Assembly: GCA_018716305.1 (NCBI GenBank)
Contig: DVKB01000032.1
Coordinates: forward strand, 186,001 to 250,000
Reading direction: 5' to 3'
DNA: 64,000 bases
From: Candidatus Scatomonas merdigallinarum
GTDB lineage: Bacteria > Bacillota > Clostridia > Lachnospirales > Lachnospiraceae
Both the position numbers and the translations under genes were made by a program. Shown in pieces: positions 1-8,159 of this stretch. Numbering within the stretch: position 1 is the stretch's first letter; each line of letters begins with the position of its first letter. The notes under the pieces are model-generated. The model made no database searches. It was given only the letters and a program-made list of their open reading frames with translations, and was not told the DNA's origin.

Positions 1-861
1 AGGCATTTTGTCCCGCACCATGGCTACATCGGTAGTAGTGCCGCCCATGTCCACGATCACCGCGTTGGCCTGTCCCGCCAAGGCGCTGCCTCCCACCAGA
101 CTGGCGGCCGGGCCGGAAAGCAGAGTCTCCACAGGATATTCCCTGGCCATCTCCTCCGACATGAGGCTGCCGTCGCTACGCATAATAGCCAGAGGCATTT
201 TCATGTTCCGCTCCTCCATCACATGCTTCACCGCCTGGAAAAATTCCGCGATCAGCGGGATCAGCCGGGTATTTAAAAGAGTGCCCGCGCCCCTGCGCAG
301 TACGTCCACCTCATCGGACATCTCGCAGGCAGTGGTCACCGGTACTCCCAGTTTTTTCTTCAGGATTTCTTTGGCTGTTTTTTCAAAGCGGCCTCCGTTG
401 GCTCTTGGGAAGGCCTGCAGCACGCCCACCGCGCCGCATTGGGCAAACCACCGGGACGCTTTCCCTTCCAGTTCTTCCCAGTCCGGCTCCTGCGGCTGTT
501 CAAAAAGATGTTCCGGCTTTCCTTCTATAAATATAAGTTCCTCCGGATCCCGGAAACCGTAGGCTCCGTACACTTCTCTGAGGTTGGGCATACACTCCGG
601 GTTCATGCCGATCATTAAAATTTTCGCCCGGCTTCCCTTGTCCTCCAGACAGGCGTTGGTAGCCAGAGTGGTCGACAGAGCCAGCAGCTCCGCCTGCTTA
701 ACATATACCGGATCCAGCAAATCCAGGGCAGCGGCAATGCAGTCCTCCAGATGAGCCTTGGTGGTCAGCGTCTTGCCGCTGCAGAGAATTTTCTGCCGTT
801 CCATATCATAGACAACGGCATCCGTAAACGTTCCGCCAGTATCAATTCCGATTCCAATCAT
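1..861 (-). CDS. Hydantoinase/oxoprolinase family protein, partial (C-terminus outside window)
   Basis: The gene starts at the ATG at 861 and runs off the left edge, so about 287 N-terminal residues are visible. The first residues read MIGIGIDTGGTFTDAV, the N-terminal phosphate-binding loop of the HyuA/oxoprolinase branch of the actin-like ATPase fold. Near the left edge there is SGPAAS followed by DMGGTTTDVA, the second phosphate loop. Members of this family hydrolyse cyclic amides such as hydantoins or 5-oxoproline with ATP, or act as related acyl/ketone enzymes; substrate cannot be told from this half. Any partner subunit (HyuB) would lie left of the window. The divergent LysR gene at 1175 may or may not control it. 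Confidence 0.85.
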   Translation of the reverse strand, partial: MIGIGIDTGGTFTDAVVYDMERQKILCSGKTLTTKAHLEDCIAAALDLLDPVYVKQAELLALSTTLATNACLEDKGSRAKILMIGMNPECMPNLREVYGAYGFRDPEELIFIEGKPEHLFEQPQEPDWEELEGKASRWFAQCGAVGVLQAFPRANGGRFEKTAKEILKKKLGVPVTTACEMSDEVDVLRRGAGTLLNTRLIPLIAEFFQAVKHVMEERNMKMPLAIMRSDGSLMSEEMAREYPVETLLSGPAASLVGGSALAGQANAVIVDMGGTTTDVAMVRDKMP

Positions 862-971
862 ATTCCATTTTCTCCTTTGTTCTTACCTATTACTTCTATA
901 GAATGATTTTAATATCCGGTGTTCCATTTAACGGAATCATCCTGTTCAGATATTTTTCTTGCGGCCATCCT

Positions 972-1033
972 ATGAGCTGCCCGACAAACGGGCATGAGAC
1001 ACGGATTGCTCCGCGCTTCGTGCTGCCGCAATC
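972..1033. repeat. Interspersed repeat, copy 1
   Basis: A 38-bp core at 972-1009 recurs at 57652-57689 with 35 of 38 bases identical, in another intergenic region 56 kb away. It contains a CCCG/CGGG hairpin around ACAAA. The adjoining GGATTGC at 1004-1010 is matched by an inverted GCAATCC at 1027-1033. The rest of the 862-1174 gap shows no gene. A small palindromic mobile or structured-RNA element is plausible. Confidence 0.6.
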
Positions 1034-1174
1034 CTCATCTTATTATACTGATACAAACCAGTATACACAAGAAATCAGCTTCAAAAAAAGACGCAGTGAA
1101 ATCTTATGGCGTATTGCCTTTCTCGGCCCTTTGGTCTATGATAAAAAATATGCAGTTTTTAAGGGGGTGCAGTT

Positions 1175-2062
1175 TTGGAATTCCGTACACTTCGTTATTT
1201 CTTAGCGGCGGCACAGGAAGAAAATATCACAAGGGCGGCAGATATCCTGCATGTGTCTCAGCCTACTTTGAGCCGTCAAATTATGGATCTGGAGCGGGAA
1301 CTTGGTGTAACATTGATGCTGCGCGGCAAAAATGGACTGACTCTGACCGATGACGGTATATTTTTCCGTCAGCGGGCACAGGAAATCGTAGAATTAGCAG
1401 ACCGCCTGGAAAAGTCCTTTGCAGAACGGCAGAACAACATCAGCGGTATGATTGTGATCGGCGCTTCGGAAGCAGCCGGGAGTCAGACGCTGGCAAAGCT
1501 CATCAAAGAATTTTCCGAAAAATATCCCGCGGTACAATTTACCCTTTATAATGAAACGGTGGATAATGTGAAAGACCGTTTGGATAAAGGACTGGTGGAT
1601 ATTGGCTTGCTGCTGGACCCCATTGATGTAACCAAGTTTGATTATGTTCGTCTGTCACAGCAGGATACATGGGGACTCCTGGTGCGGGATGACCACCCGC
1701 TGATGGGAAAGGAATCGCTTGCGGCAGATGATGTTGCTCCTTATCCGCTGATTTTGCCATTACGGGACAGCATCCGTGCGGAAATTCTCAACTGGCTGGG
1801 GCGTGAAGAAAAGGAATTAAAAATCCCGCTGTTTTATACCCTGCTTTCCAATGCTGCCCTGATGGTGGCTGAGGGTCTTGGCTGCGCTTTCTGCATGGAT
1901 GGGGCGCTGGCAATCCGCAGCGATCCGCGCCTGCGTTTTATTCCTCTGGAACCGCGCCGCATGACCCACAGTGTACTGGTGTGGAAGAAAAATAACCTGT
2001 TTTCACCGGCTGCGTCTCTGTTCATTCAGGAGATCCATCTGATGCGGGCGAGAATCGAATAA
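1175..2062 (+). CDS. LysR-family transcriptional regulator
   Basis: Full-length LysR-type regulator of 295 residues, the usual family length. The N-terminal winged helix-turn-helix is clear (residues 1-60; TRAADILHVSQPTLSRQI is the recognition region), followed by the two-lobed effector-binding domain. Translation starts at TTG 1175, chosen because AAGGGGGTG at 1161-1169 is a strong ribosome binding site five bases away and the protein then begins at the standard LysR position (MEFRTLRYFL). It is followed by a terminator-like hairpin and then a reductase cluster on the same strand, which it probably regulates; the effector is unknown. Confidence 0.93.
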   Translation: MEFRTLRYFLAAAQEENITRAADILHVSQPTLSRQIMDLERELGVTLMLRGKNGLTLTDDGIFFRQRAQEIVELADRLEKSFAERQNNISGMIVIGASEAAGSQTLAKLIKEFSEKYPAVQFTLYNETVDNVKDRLDKGLVDIGLLLDPIDVTKFDYVRLSQQDTWGLLVRDDHPLMGKESLAADDVAPYPLILPLRDSIRAEILNWLGREEKELKIPLFYTLLSNAALMVAEGLGCAFCMDGALAIRSDPRLRFIPLEPRRMTHSVLVWKKNNLFSPAASLFIQEIHLMRARIE

Positions 2063-2080
2063 AAGTTAGTTAAGCAGAGC

Positions 2081-2108
2081 CTCCGGGATATATTTCCCGG
2101 AGATTTTG
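2081..2108 (+). terminator. Terminator-like hairpin after LysR gene
   Basis: CTCCGGGA and TCCCGGAG form an 8-bp stem at 2081-2102 followed by ATTTT. Three tandem copies of a GGAGATTTT-like unit follow to about 2130. Confidence 0.65.
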
Positions 2109-2177
2109 GAGATTTTTGGAGATTTTTATACCTTTATCAATACAAAAACCGCATGAATAAAGATAAATCATAAGTAT

Positions 2178-2206
2178 TAGACATTTAACAGTAAGGCCAC
2201 TATAAT
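2178..2206 (+). promoter_or_regulatory. Sigma-A-type promoter for the reductase cluster
   Basis: TAGACA at 2178-2183 and TATAAT at 2201-2206 are separated by 17 bp, giving a near-consensus promoter 77 bp upstream of the start codon at 2283. Transcription from it would cover the flavin reductase and the aldo/keto reductases. Confidence 0.7.
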
Positions 2207-2282
2207 AAAAATGGAAATTGAAAAATTGTAAATTCATCGCAGGAATTCATTCTGCTGCGAAAGAGGTAAGGAGGCACTTGCT

Positions 2283-2819
2283 ATGAAAATCGTTGTTTTG
2301 GAGGGCAGCCCCAACAAAAATGGTTCTTCCAATTTGCTGGCGGATTGCTTTAAACAGGGCGCAGAGGAAGCTGGACACAGTGTAGATGTTGTGGATACAG
2401 CCCACGCCAATATCCACCCATGCATTGGCTGTATCCACTGCGGTTACGAGGGACCTTGTGTTCAGAAGGATGACATGGAGATGTTTCGTGAGAAAATCCT
2501 GTCCGCCGACATGCTGGTGTTTGTTACGCCTCTGTATTACTACGGGATGAGTGCCCAGCTGAAAACCATGATCGACCGTTTCTGCGCATTTAACAGTTCT
2601 ATCCAACGCAAGCACATGAAATCTGCGCTGTTAACGGTGGCCTGGAACAGTGATGACTGGACTTTTGAGGCGCTGGAAGTTCACTATAAAACACTGGTGC
2701 GCTATCTGAATTTGGAGGATATGGGCATGGTGCTGGGCTATGGCTGCGGCACGCCTTCTATGACACAGCATTCCAAGTATCCCCAGCAGGCGTACAGTCT
2801 CGGAAATCGGTTAAAATAA
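2283..2819 (+). CDS. NAD(P)H-dependent FMN reductase / flavodoxin-fold iron-sulfur flavoprotein
   Basis: A 178-residue flavodoxin-fold protein. The N-terminus (MKIVVLEGSPNKNGSSN) is the FMN-phosphate loop of the NADPH-dependent FMN reductase family. Residues 45-60 carry CIGCIHCGYEGPC, a cysteine cluster typical of the family branch that binds an iron-sulfur cluster. TPLYYYGMSAQLKTMIDRF is the second FMN-contacting segment. It probably moves electrons between NAD(P)H, flavin and a partner oxidoreductase in the cytoplasm. It lies first in a LysR-linked cluster with two aldo/keto reductases. The exact electron acceptor is not evident. Confidence 0.9.
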   Translation: MKIVVLEGSPNKNGSSNLLADCFKQGAEEAGHSVDVVDTAHANIHPCIGCIHCGYEGPCVQKDDMEMFREKILSADMLVFVTPLYYYGMSAQLKTMIDRFCAFNSSIQRKHMKSALLTVAWNSDDWTFEALEVHYKTLVRYLNLEDMGMVLGYGCGTPSMTQHSKYPQQAYSLGNRLK

Positions 2820-2881
2820 CGGCAAAATGGGCAGGCAGAAAGACTGCACGCCATTTTGCTTATCAGGGAGGTTTTTATTGT

Positions 2882-3745
2882 ATGGAAAATATCACACTCA
2901 GCAACGGCGTCAAAATGCCTATGGAGGGTTTCGGCGTATTTCAAATTCCGGAGGATACTTGTGAGCAGGTGGTACGGGATGCTATCGCCGCTGGTTACCG
3001 CTTGATCGACACAGCCAGTTCCTACCAAAACGAAAAAGCAGTAGGCCGGGCAATCCATAGCTGCGGCGTTCCTCGTGAAGAATTGTTTATCACCACAAAA
3101 GCATATATTCAGCAGATGGGCTATGAAAAGACCAAAGAGGCATTTGTACAATCACTGGATGATTTGGGACTTACCTATCTTGATCTTTACCTGATCCATA
3201 TGCCGTTTGGGGATTATTACGGTTCCTGGCGGGCTTTGGAAGAACTCTATGCGGATGGCAAGGTTCGCGCCATCGGCGTGTGCAACTTTATGCCGGATAG
3301 ATTGCTGGATCTCTGTTATAATGCGAAAATCAAGCCGCAGATTAACCAGATCGAGCGTCATCCCCACTATCAGCGCACAGAAGAACTTTTATTAATGAAA
3401 GAATTGGAGATCCAGCCGGAAGCCTGGGCGCCATTTGCCGAGGGACTTAAAGGTATGTTTGCCGAGCTGATTCTGCAGGAGATTGCAGAGAAACATAGCA
3501 AAACTCCTGCGCAGGTAATTTTGCGCTGGAATGTGCAGCAGGGCGTTATCGTCATTCCAAAATCCGTCCATAAGGATCGGATGGAGGAGAACCTGGCAAT
3601 TTGGGATTTTTCTCTGGACAGCGCGGACATGGCGAAAATCGCTTCATTGGACAAAGGATGCCCCTCTATGCTGGATACCCGGAAGATCAGCGAAGTTCGA
3701 CGCGTGTATGACTATTTGAATAACCCTGTACTGACCAGCTTATAA
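2882..3745 (+). CDS. Aldo/keto reductase
   Basis: A 287-residue aldo/keto reductase of the 2,5-diketogluconate reductase-like group. It has the catalytic tetrad context: the DTASSYQNE segment supplies Asp and Tyr, TTKAY the Lys and YLIHMPF the His. IPKSVHKDRMEENL near residue 225 is the NADPH 2'-phosphate-binding segment. The enzyme reduces a carbonyl to an alcohol with NADPH. It is 62 bp downstream of the flavin reductase and probably co-transcribed. The substrate cannot be read from the sequence. Confidence 0.92.
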   Translation: MENITLSNGVKMPMEGFGVFQIPEDTCEQVVRDAIAAGYRLIDTASSYQNEKAVGRAIHSCGVPREELFITTKAYIQQMGYEKTKEAFVQSLDDLGLTYLDLYLIHMPFGDYYGSWRALEELYADGKVRAIGVCNFMPDRLLDLCYNAKIKPQINQIERHPHYQRTEELLLMKELEIQPEAWAPFAEGLKGMFAELILQEIAEKHSKTPAQVILRWNVQQGVIVIPKSVHKDRMEENLAIWDFSLDSADMAKIASLDKGCPSMLDTRKISEVRRVYDYLNNPVLTSL

Positions 3746-3762
3746 GAAAGAGGAGAAAATTT

Positions 3763-3966
3763 ATGCTGAATATTGCAGTAAATGGAACAAGTATACAAGT
3801 AAAATTATATGAGAATAGTTCTGCCGCGGCAGTAAAAGAACTGCTCAGGAAACCGGATTACCGCGCCCTCGAGCCGGTACTCTTTGAAAAGCCCACCTAT
3901 GAGTACCTGCGCACCGGCGATGTCATCGGCAAATGTATGTCTTATGGCAGGGGACAGAGAAAATGA
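3763..3966 (+). pseudogene. Remnant: cyclophilin-like N-terminus joined to unrelated tail
   Basis: A 67-codon ORF with a good ribosome binding site (AGAGGAG). The first 27 residues (MLNIAVNGTSIQVKLYENSS...) look like the start of the small cyclophilin-like-fold proteins often found beside flavodoxins and aldo/keto reductases; those are normally about 110-120 residues. The sequence then switches to a tail I do not recognise, ending SYGRGQRK. The most economical reading is an internal deletion that joined two genes in frame. Its stop codon overlaps the next start (ATGA at 3963-3966), so it may still be translated. Confidence 0.5.
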
Positions 3967-4193
3967 AGGAATTTCTCATTGTATCATATTCTTATACTGG
4001 TCATACCCATCAGATCGCGCAGGCAATACATACTTTGACAGGCGGCGACTGGTGTGAGATCCTTGGTACAGACTTGCCGGGAATCCTTCGGGACTGGCTT
4101 AACCAAAACGGTCTGCAATCATTGTCTGACGCATACACAGGCGATCAATACAAAGAAACTGTTGAAAAGGGGAAAAATCAATCATGTGTATGA
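3963..4193 (+). pseudogene. Internally deleted flavodoxin remnant
   Basis: From ATG 3963 the product is 76 residues. It begins KEFLIVSYSYTGHTHQIAQ, the FMN-phosphate-binding first strand and loop of flavodoxins. After about 35 residues it jumps to a segment (LRDWLNQNGL) that resembles the C-terminal end of the same family. Flavodoxins are usually 140-180 residues, so the middle, including the isoalloxazine-binding loops, appears to be missing. It overlaps the preceding ORF by four bases. A non-functional remnant is most likely. Confidence 0.55.
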
Positions 4194-4244
4194 ACGATCA
4201 GGAACAATTCAGCCTGCAGCGGGCTGGAGTAAGGAGGGAGCAGA

Positions 4245-5291
4245 ATGAAGTACACAAAACTGGGAGAATCTGATTTGACCGTTTCCCGTATCTGCATGGG
4301 CTGCATGGGATTTGGCGATCCGCATAAGGGACAGCACAGCTGGACGCTGGACGAGGAACACTCCCGTGAGATTATACTCCGGGGACTGGAACTGGGCGTC
4401 AACTTCTTTGATACCGCCGTGGGCTACCAGAGCGGTACCAGTGAGCAATACCTGGGCCGGGCTTTGAAAGACTTTGCCAAACGGGAGGACGTGGTAGTGG
4501 CCACCAAGTTTCTGCCCCGCACCCAGGAGGAGATTGCCGCAGGTATCACCGGCCAGCAGCATATCCAGAACATGATCGACACCAGCCTGCGCAATTTGGG
4601 GCTGGACTATATAGACCTGTATATCTATCACATGTGGGATTACGAAACGCCTCTTTATGATATTATGGACGGGCTGAATCGCATTGTGCAGGCAGGCAAG
4701 GCTCGCTATATCGGCATTTCCAACTGCTTTGCCTATCAGCTGGCCAAGGCCAATGCCCTGGCGGAAAAGGAGGGCTTTGCCAAATTTGTTTCCGTTCAGG
4801 GACACTACAACCTGATCTTCCGGGAAGAAGAACGAGAGATGGCAAAACTCTGTGCCGAGGACAACATCGCCATGACGCCTTACAGTTCCCTGGCGGGCGG
4901 ACGGCTTTCCAGGCATCCGGGCGAAACTTCCAAACGGCTTCAGGAGGACAGCTACGCCAAATTCAAATACGACGCTACCGCCCGGCAGGACAGGGTAATC
5001 ATTGACCGCGCGGCAGAACTGGCAGAAAAACGGGGCGTCTCCATGACGGAAGTTTCCCTGGCATGGCTGCTCACCAAGGTGACAGCCCCGGTGGTGGGCG
5101 CTACCAAGCCGCATCACATTGAGGGGGCGGCCAGGGCGGTTGCGTTTACCTTGACGCCGGAAGAGGCCGCCTATCTGGAGGAACCCTACATTCCTCATAA
5201 GCTGGTGGGCGTGATGGCAGAGAATACCCCGGCCGCGGCCAAAGAGCAGCACGTCTGGGGTACCGGAAGCCAAAAAATTCAGGGCCGGTAA
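4245..5291 (+). CDS. Aldo/keto reductase (YajO/general stress 69-like)
   Basis: A 348-residue aldo/keto reductase with start MKYTKLGESDLTVSRICMG and a strong TAAGGAGGG ribosome binding site. NFFDTAVGYQSGTSE holds the catalytic Asp/Tyr, ATKF the Lys, and DLYIYHMWD the His of the tetrad. The length and the N-terminal KLGxSxLxVSRxxxG signature place it with the longer Tas/YajO/GSP69 group rather than the short group to which the 2882 gene belongs. It closes the LysR-linked redox cluster and is followed by a bidirectional terminator. Substrate unknown. Confidence 0.92.
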   Translation: MKYTKLGESDLTVSRICMGCMGFGDPHKGQHSWTLDEEHSREIILRGLELGVNFFDTAVGYQSGTSEQYLGRALKDFAKREDVVVATKFLPRTQEEIAAGITGQQHIQNMIDTSLRNLGLDYIDLYIYHMWDYETPLYDIMDGLNRIVQAGKARYIGISNCFAYQLAKANALAEKEGFAKFVSVQGHYNLIFREEEREMAKLCAEDNIAMTPYSSLAGGRLSRHPGETSKRLQEDSYAKFKYDATARQDRVIIDRAAELAEKRGVSMTEVSLAWLLTKVTAPVVGATKPHHIEGAARAVAFTLTPEEAAYLEEPYIPHKLVGVMAENTPAAAKEQHVWGTGSQKIQGR

Positions 5292-5318
5292 GTTTCAGAA
5301 AGGAGACGCTTGGTTTAA

Positions 5319-5362
5319 AAAAGCGATGTCGAAAACACAGAAGCGTTTTCAGCATCGCTTTT
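5319..5362. terminator. Bidirectional terminator between convergent genes
   Basis: AAAAGCGATG at 5319-5328 pairs with CATCGCTTTT at 5353-5362, with an inner GAAAAC/GTTTTC stem. It ends both the plus-strand reductase cluster and the minus-strand transporter operon. Confidence 0.8.
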
Positions 5363-5376
5363 ATGGCGCAGTTCTT

Positions 5377-6813
5377 TCAGGCCTTTTTCCAGGTCTGATC
5401 TTTGCAGAACAGGTTGGCAATGACCATCCCTCCTACCGTAGCCGCGATGGCCGGCAGCACTCCGCCGCCCAGCAGCCCGCTCAAGGCCGGAACCAGTTCA
5501 AAAAGAATGGCCACTGCCACGCCGATGATCATTCCGATCTTTGCGGCTGTGACGCTCATTTTTGACCGGAACTCTTTGGCCTTCCGGTCCCGGCAGATGA
5601 GGCCCACCAGGAAGGCCGGGATCAGCACCCCGCCGCAGACCGTATAGCCATAGGTTCCCAGAGCATAGATATAATCCCCGAAAAAGCCGGCCAGAATGGC
5701 CACCACTCCTGCCGCCAGGGTAGCCCGCTTGGCGTAGCGGACGCTGGTTTCATCGTCCAGCTTCGCCTGGGGATCCATAATGTCCGACACGATATTGGCC
5801 GCCGCGCAGTTCAGATGGGTATCCGCGCAGGACATGCAGGCGGCCAGCACGCTGACTGCCAGGATCACGCTGCAGAACACCGGCATCTTGTTCATAATCA
5901 GCCAGACCAGAGCCTGGTCTCCCTGATTGGTATACATGAGACTGACGATCCCCAGCAGGATCATGATAAACACCATGATGATATTCATAAAGAAGGTCAG
6001 GCCGTAAGCCTTTCTGGCTGTCTTCACATCTTTGGCCGCAAAGGCCCGGTTCCAGAAAATCGGATTGGACACAGCCCCCACCAGCCCCGTCAGGAAACTG
6101 GTGACAATCACCACCGGTTTATCCGCAAACAAATCCCATTTGCCGGGATCCACGGCCATGACCTGATCCTTCAGGTAGCTGAAATCAAAATTAAAAAGCT
6201 TCAGTCCGAAAATAATAATCACCACGGCGAAAATCAGCTGGATGGTGCCGTGGAAGGCGTCGGCGTAAACCACCGCCTTCAGGCCGCCGCTGACGGTGTA
6301 GAACACAAAGATTACGCCGCAGACAATCACCGCGATCCGGTAGTCTATGCCAAAGACCAGCTCCAGAACATAGGCCACGCCCATGATCTGGGCTCCCGGC
6401 CAGACCACATTGGGCATCAGGGCCGCCACGCCCCCTACCCGGCGGATCTGGGGATCGCCCCCGAAGAGATAACCGGAGATAAAGTGGGGCATGGAGAGGT
6501 ACTTAAACCGGGCCAGATAGGGGGCCAGGATGTAGCCCATTATAATGCCTCCCAGGAATCCCTCCCCCAGCCACAGCCAGTAGGCGCTGATGCCTTCCAT
6601 GGCTCCCCGGCCGGCCTGCCCGATGAAGTTTCCCGCGCCGCTGAAGCTGGCCCAGGCGGTGAGGAACAGCAGCACCGGTCCGATCTTTTTGTCGCCGATA
6701 AAGTATTCCGCCGCGGTGCTGGAGCCGCCCCGGGTTTTCAGGCCAACGCCGAAGCAGAAAGCCAGGTCAGCCAGAACCAGCACTGCCGCCAGGATTGTTA
6801 AGCCCTGTGACAT
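5377..6813 (-). CDS. Sodium:solute symporter (SSF) family transporter
   Basis: A 478-residue polytopic membrane protein with about 13 hydrophobic helices. SGAGNFIGQAGRGAMEGISAYW in the second-third helix region and YTVSGGLKAVVYADAFHGTIQ (the SSF signature region) identify the SSF family, whose members import solutes such as amino acids, sugars, proline or panthothenate with sodium. It is the last gene of the TetR-controlled operon, four bases after the MFS gene. Its substrate is presumably related to that of the MttB-like enzyme, but this is inference. Confidence 0.88.
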   Translation of the reverse strand: MSQGLTILAAVLVLADLAFCFGVGLKTRGGSSTAAEYFIGDKKIGPVLLFLTAWASFSGAGNFIGQAGRGAMEGISAYWLWLGEGFLGGIIMGYILAPYLARFKYLSMPHFISGYLFGGDPQIRRVGGVAALMPNVVWPGAQIMGVAYVLELVFGIDYRIAVIVCGVIFVFYTVSGGLKAVVYADAFHGTIQLIFAVVIIIFGLKLFNFDFSYLKDQVMAVDPGKWDLFADKPVVIVTSFLTGLVGAVSNPIFWNRAFAAKDVKTARKAYGLTFFMNIIMVFIMILLGIVSLMYTNQGDQALVWLIMNKMPVFCSVILAVSVLAACMSCADTHLNCAAANIVSDIMDPQAKLDDETSVRYAKRATLAAGVVAILAGFFGDYIYALGTYGYTVCGGVLIPAFLVGLICRDRKAKEFRSKMSVTAAKIGMIIGVAVAILFELVPALSGLLGGGVLPAIAATVGGMVIANLFCKDQTWKKA

Positions 6814-6816
6814 GCA

Positions 6817-8130
6817 TCACACCCCCTGTTTCTTCTGTGCCTTTTTCAGTTTCGCGGAGTAGCGGCAGGTGATGACAGCTACTATGACTCCGATAACGCC
6901 GCAGCCGATGGCCCAGTACCAGATCAGGTCATAGCCTGTGTTTCCGTAAGCGTCCAGCCAGGTGCCGGCCAGCTTGGCGAAATACACATCCGGCAGATAG
7001 CAGAGCATGGAAATAATTCCCGTGGCGATTCCCGTCATAGACAAGGGGATCCCTACTTCGTTGAGGGTAGCGAAATAAATTCCTCTCATGCCGGAGTACA
7101 CAATGGCAAAGATAAAAGAGATCACCAGGCAGAGGGCAAAGGCGCTCTTGGTAAATACCAGGGCCGCCCCCAGCACCGAGGCAATAGCCAGATAGATACC
7201 CAGAGTTTTGGCCTTGGAACCGATCTTATCAGAGATAAAGCCGATGGCCAGAGTCATCACTGCGGCGATAATATAGTTCCGCACAATGGCGAAGGAACTG
7301 GCCATGGTCTCGGAAACCCCCAGCACATTTACTGTATAGGGTCCCAGATAGCCGTTGCCCGCGGAAGTAAAGGAAAAGCAGCAGAATACCAGGGCGGAAA
7401 TCAGCCAGGTACCGGGCATTTTTAAGACCTTTACCACGTTTTTCAGGCTGAAGGCCTCCTGCGCTTCGCTGCCGGTCTCCTCGGCTCCCGCCACTTTTGC
7501 CGGGATAAAGAAGAACACCAGCAGGGCGAAGATCAAAAACAGAGCTCCGCTGATCCACATGAGATTTCTCCACTGAACCCCCAGAGCCGCGGGATCCAGT
7601 TCCCCGGAACCCAGAGTGGCCTGTCCCAGCAGGGCCACGCCGGCAAAACCGATGAGCATGCCGAAGATGCCCCGAACGAACTCGGAAGTAGAAAACATTC
7701 TTCCCTGTTCCTGCGCGTTCCCCATTTTTCTGGTAAGCTTCAGGTAGGCAGACCAGATCATGAAGCTGGTGCCCACTCCGTAGAGCAGATGGATAATAAT
7801 AATCGAAGTTTTATCCGGCACAATACCCAGCCAGAAAGAGCAGACGCCCATAAGCACTCCTCCGGCGATGAGCAGCCATTTCTCGTTAAAACGGTCCGCG
7901 AAGATTCCCCCGAAGGGATATCCCAGCATGGACACGATGCCGAAGGCCATACCGAAATCACCGATAAAGCTGTTTACTGTATCCGGTGAAACCACATGCT
8001 TGTATTCCGTAAAAAGTACGCACATCTGATCGTAAAAACTGTAGCGCAGGAACGGCACATACACCATGATCCCCGCCATCAGAGCGCAGAGCGCCACTAC
8101 AAACCAGCGTTTTCCGCCTGTAATCTTCAT
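6817..8130 (-). CDS. MFS transporter
   Basis: About 437 residues with 12 predicted membrane helices. The segment after helix 2 (GGIFADRFNEKWLL) is the MFS loop 2-3 motif. The reading frame is open back to a GTG at 8163 that overlaps the upstream stop, but the ATG at 8130 is preferred: GGGGG lies eight bases before it and the protein then begins just before helix 1 (MKITGGKRWFVVAL). The family moves sugars, organic anions or drugs by facilitated or ion-coupled transport. It sits between the MttB-like gene and the SSF transporter in one operon. Confidence 0.88.
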   Translation of the reverse strand: MKITGGKRWFVVALCALMAGIMVYVPFLRYSFYDQMCVLFTEYKHVVSPDTVNSFIGDFGMAFGIVSMLGYPFGGIFADRFNEKWLLIAGGVLMGVCSFWLGIVPDKTSIIIIHLLYGVGTSFMIWSAYLKLTRKMGNAQEQGRMFSTSEFVRGIFGMLIGFAGVALLGQATLGSGELDPAALGVQWRNLMWISGALFLIFALLVFFFIPAKVAGAEETGSEAQEAFSLKNVVKVLKMPGTWLISALVFCCFSFTSAGNGYLGPYTVNVLGVSETMASSFAIVRNYIIAAVMTLAIGFISDKIGSKAKTLGIYLAIASVLGAALVFTKSAFALCLVISFIFAIVYSGMRGIYFATLNEVGIPLSMTGIATGIISMLCYLPDVYFAKLAGTWLDAYGNTGYDLIWYWAIGCGVIGVIVAVITCRYSAKLKKAQKKQGV

Positions 8131-8159
8131 ACCCATTACCCCCGTTTCTGTATTCCCAG

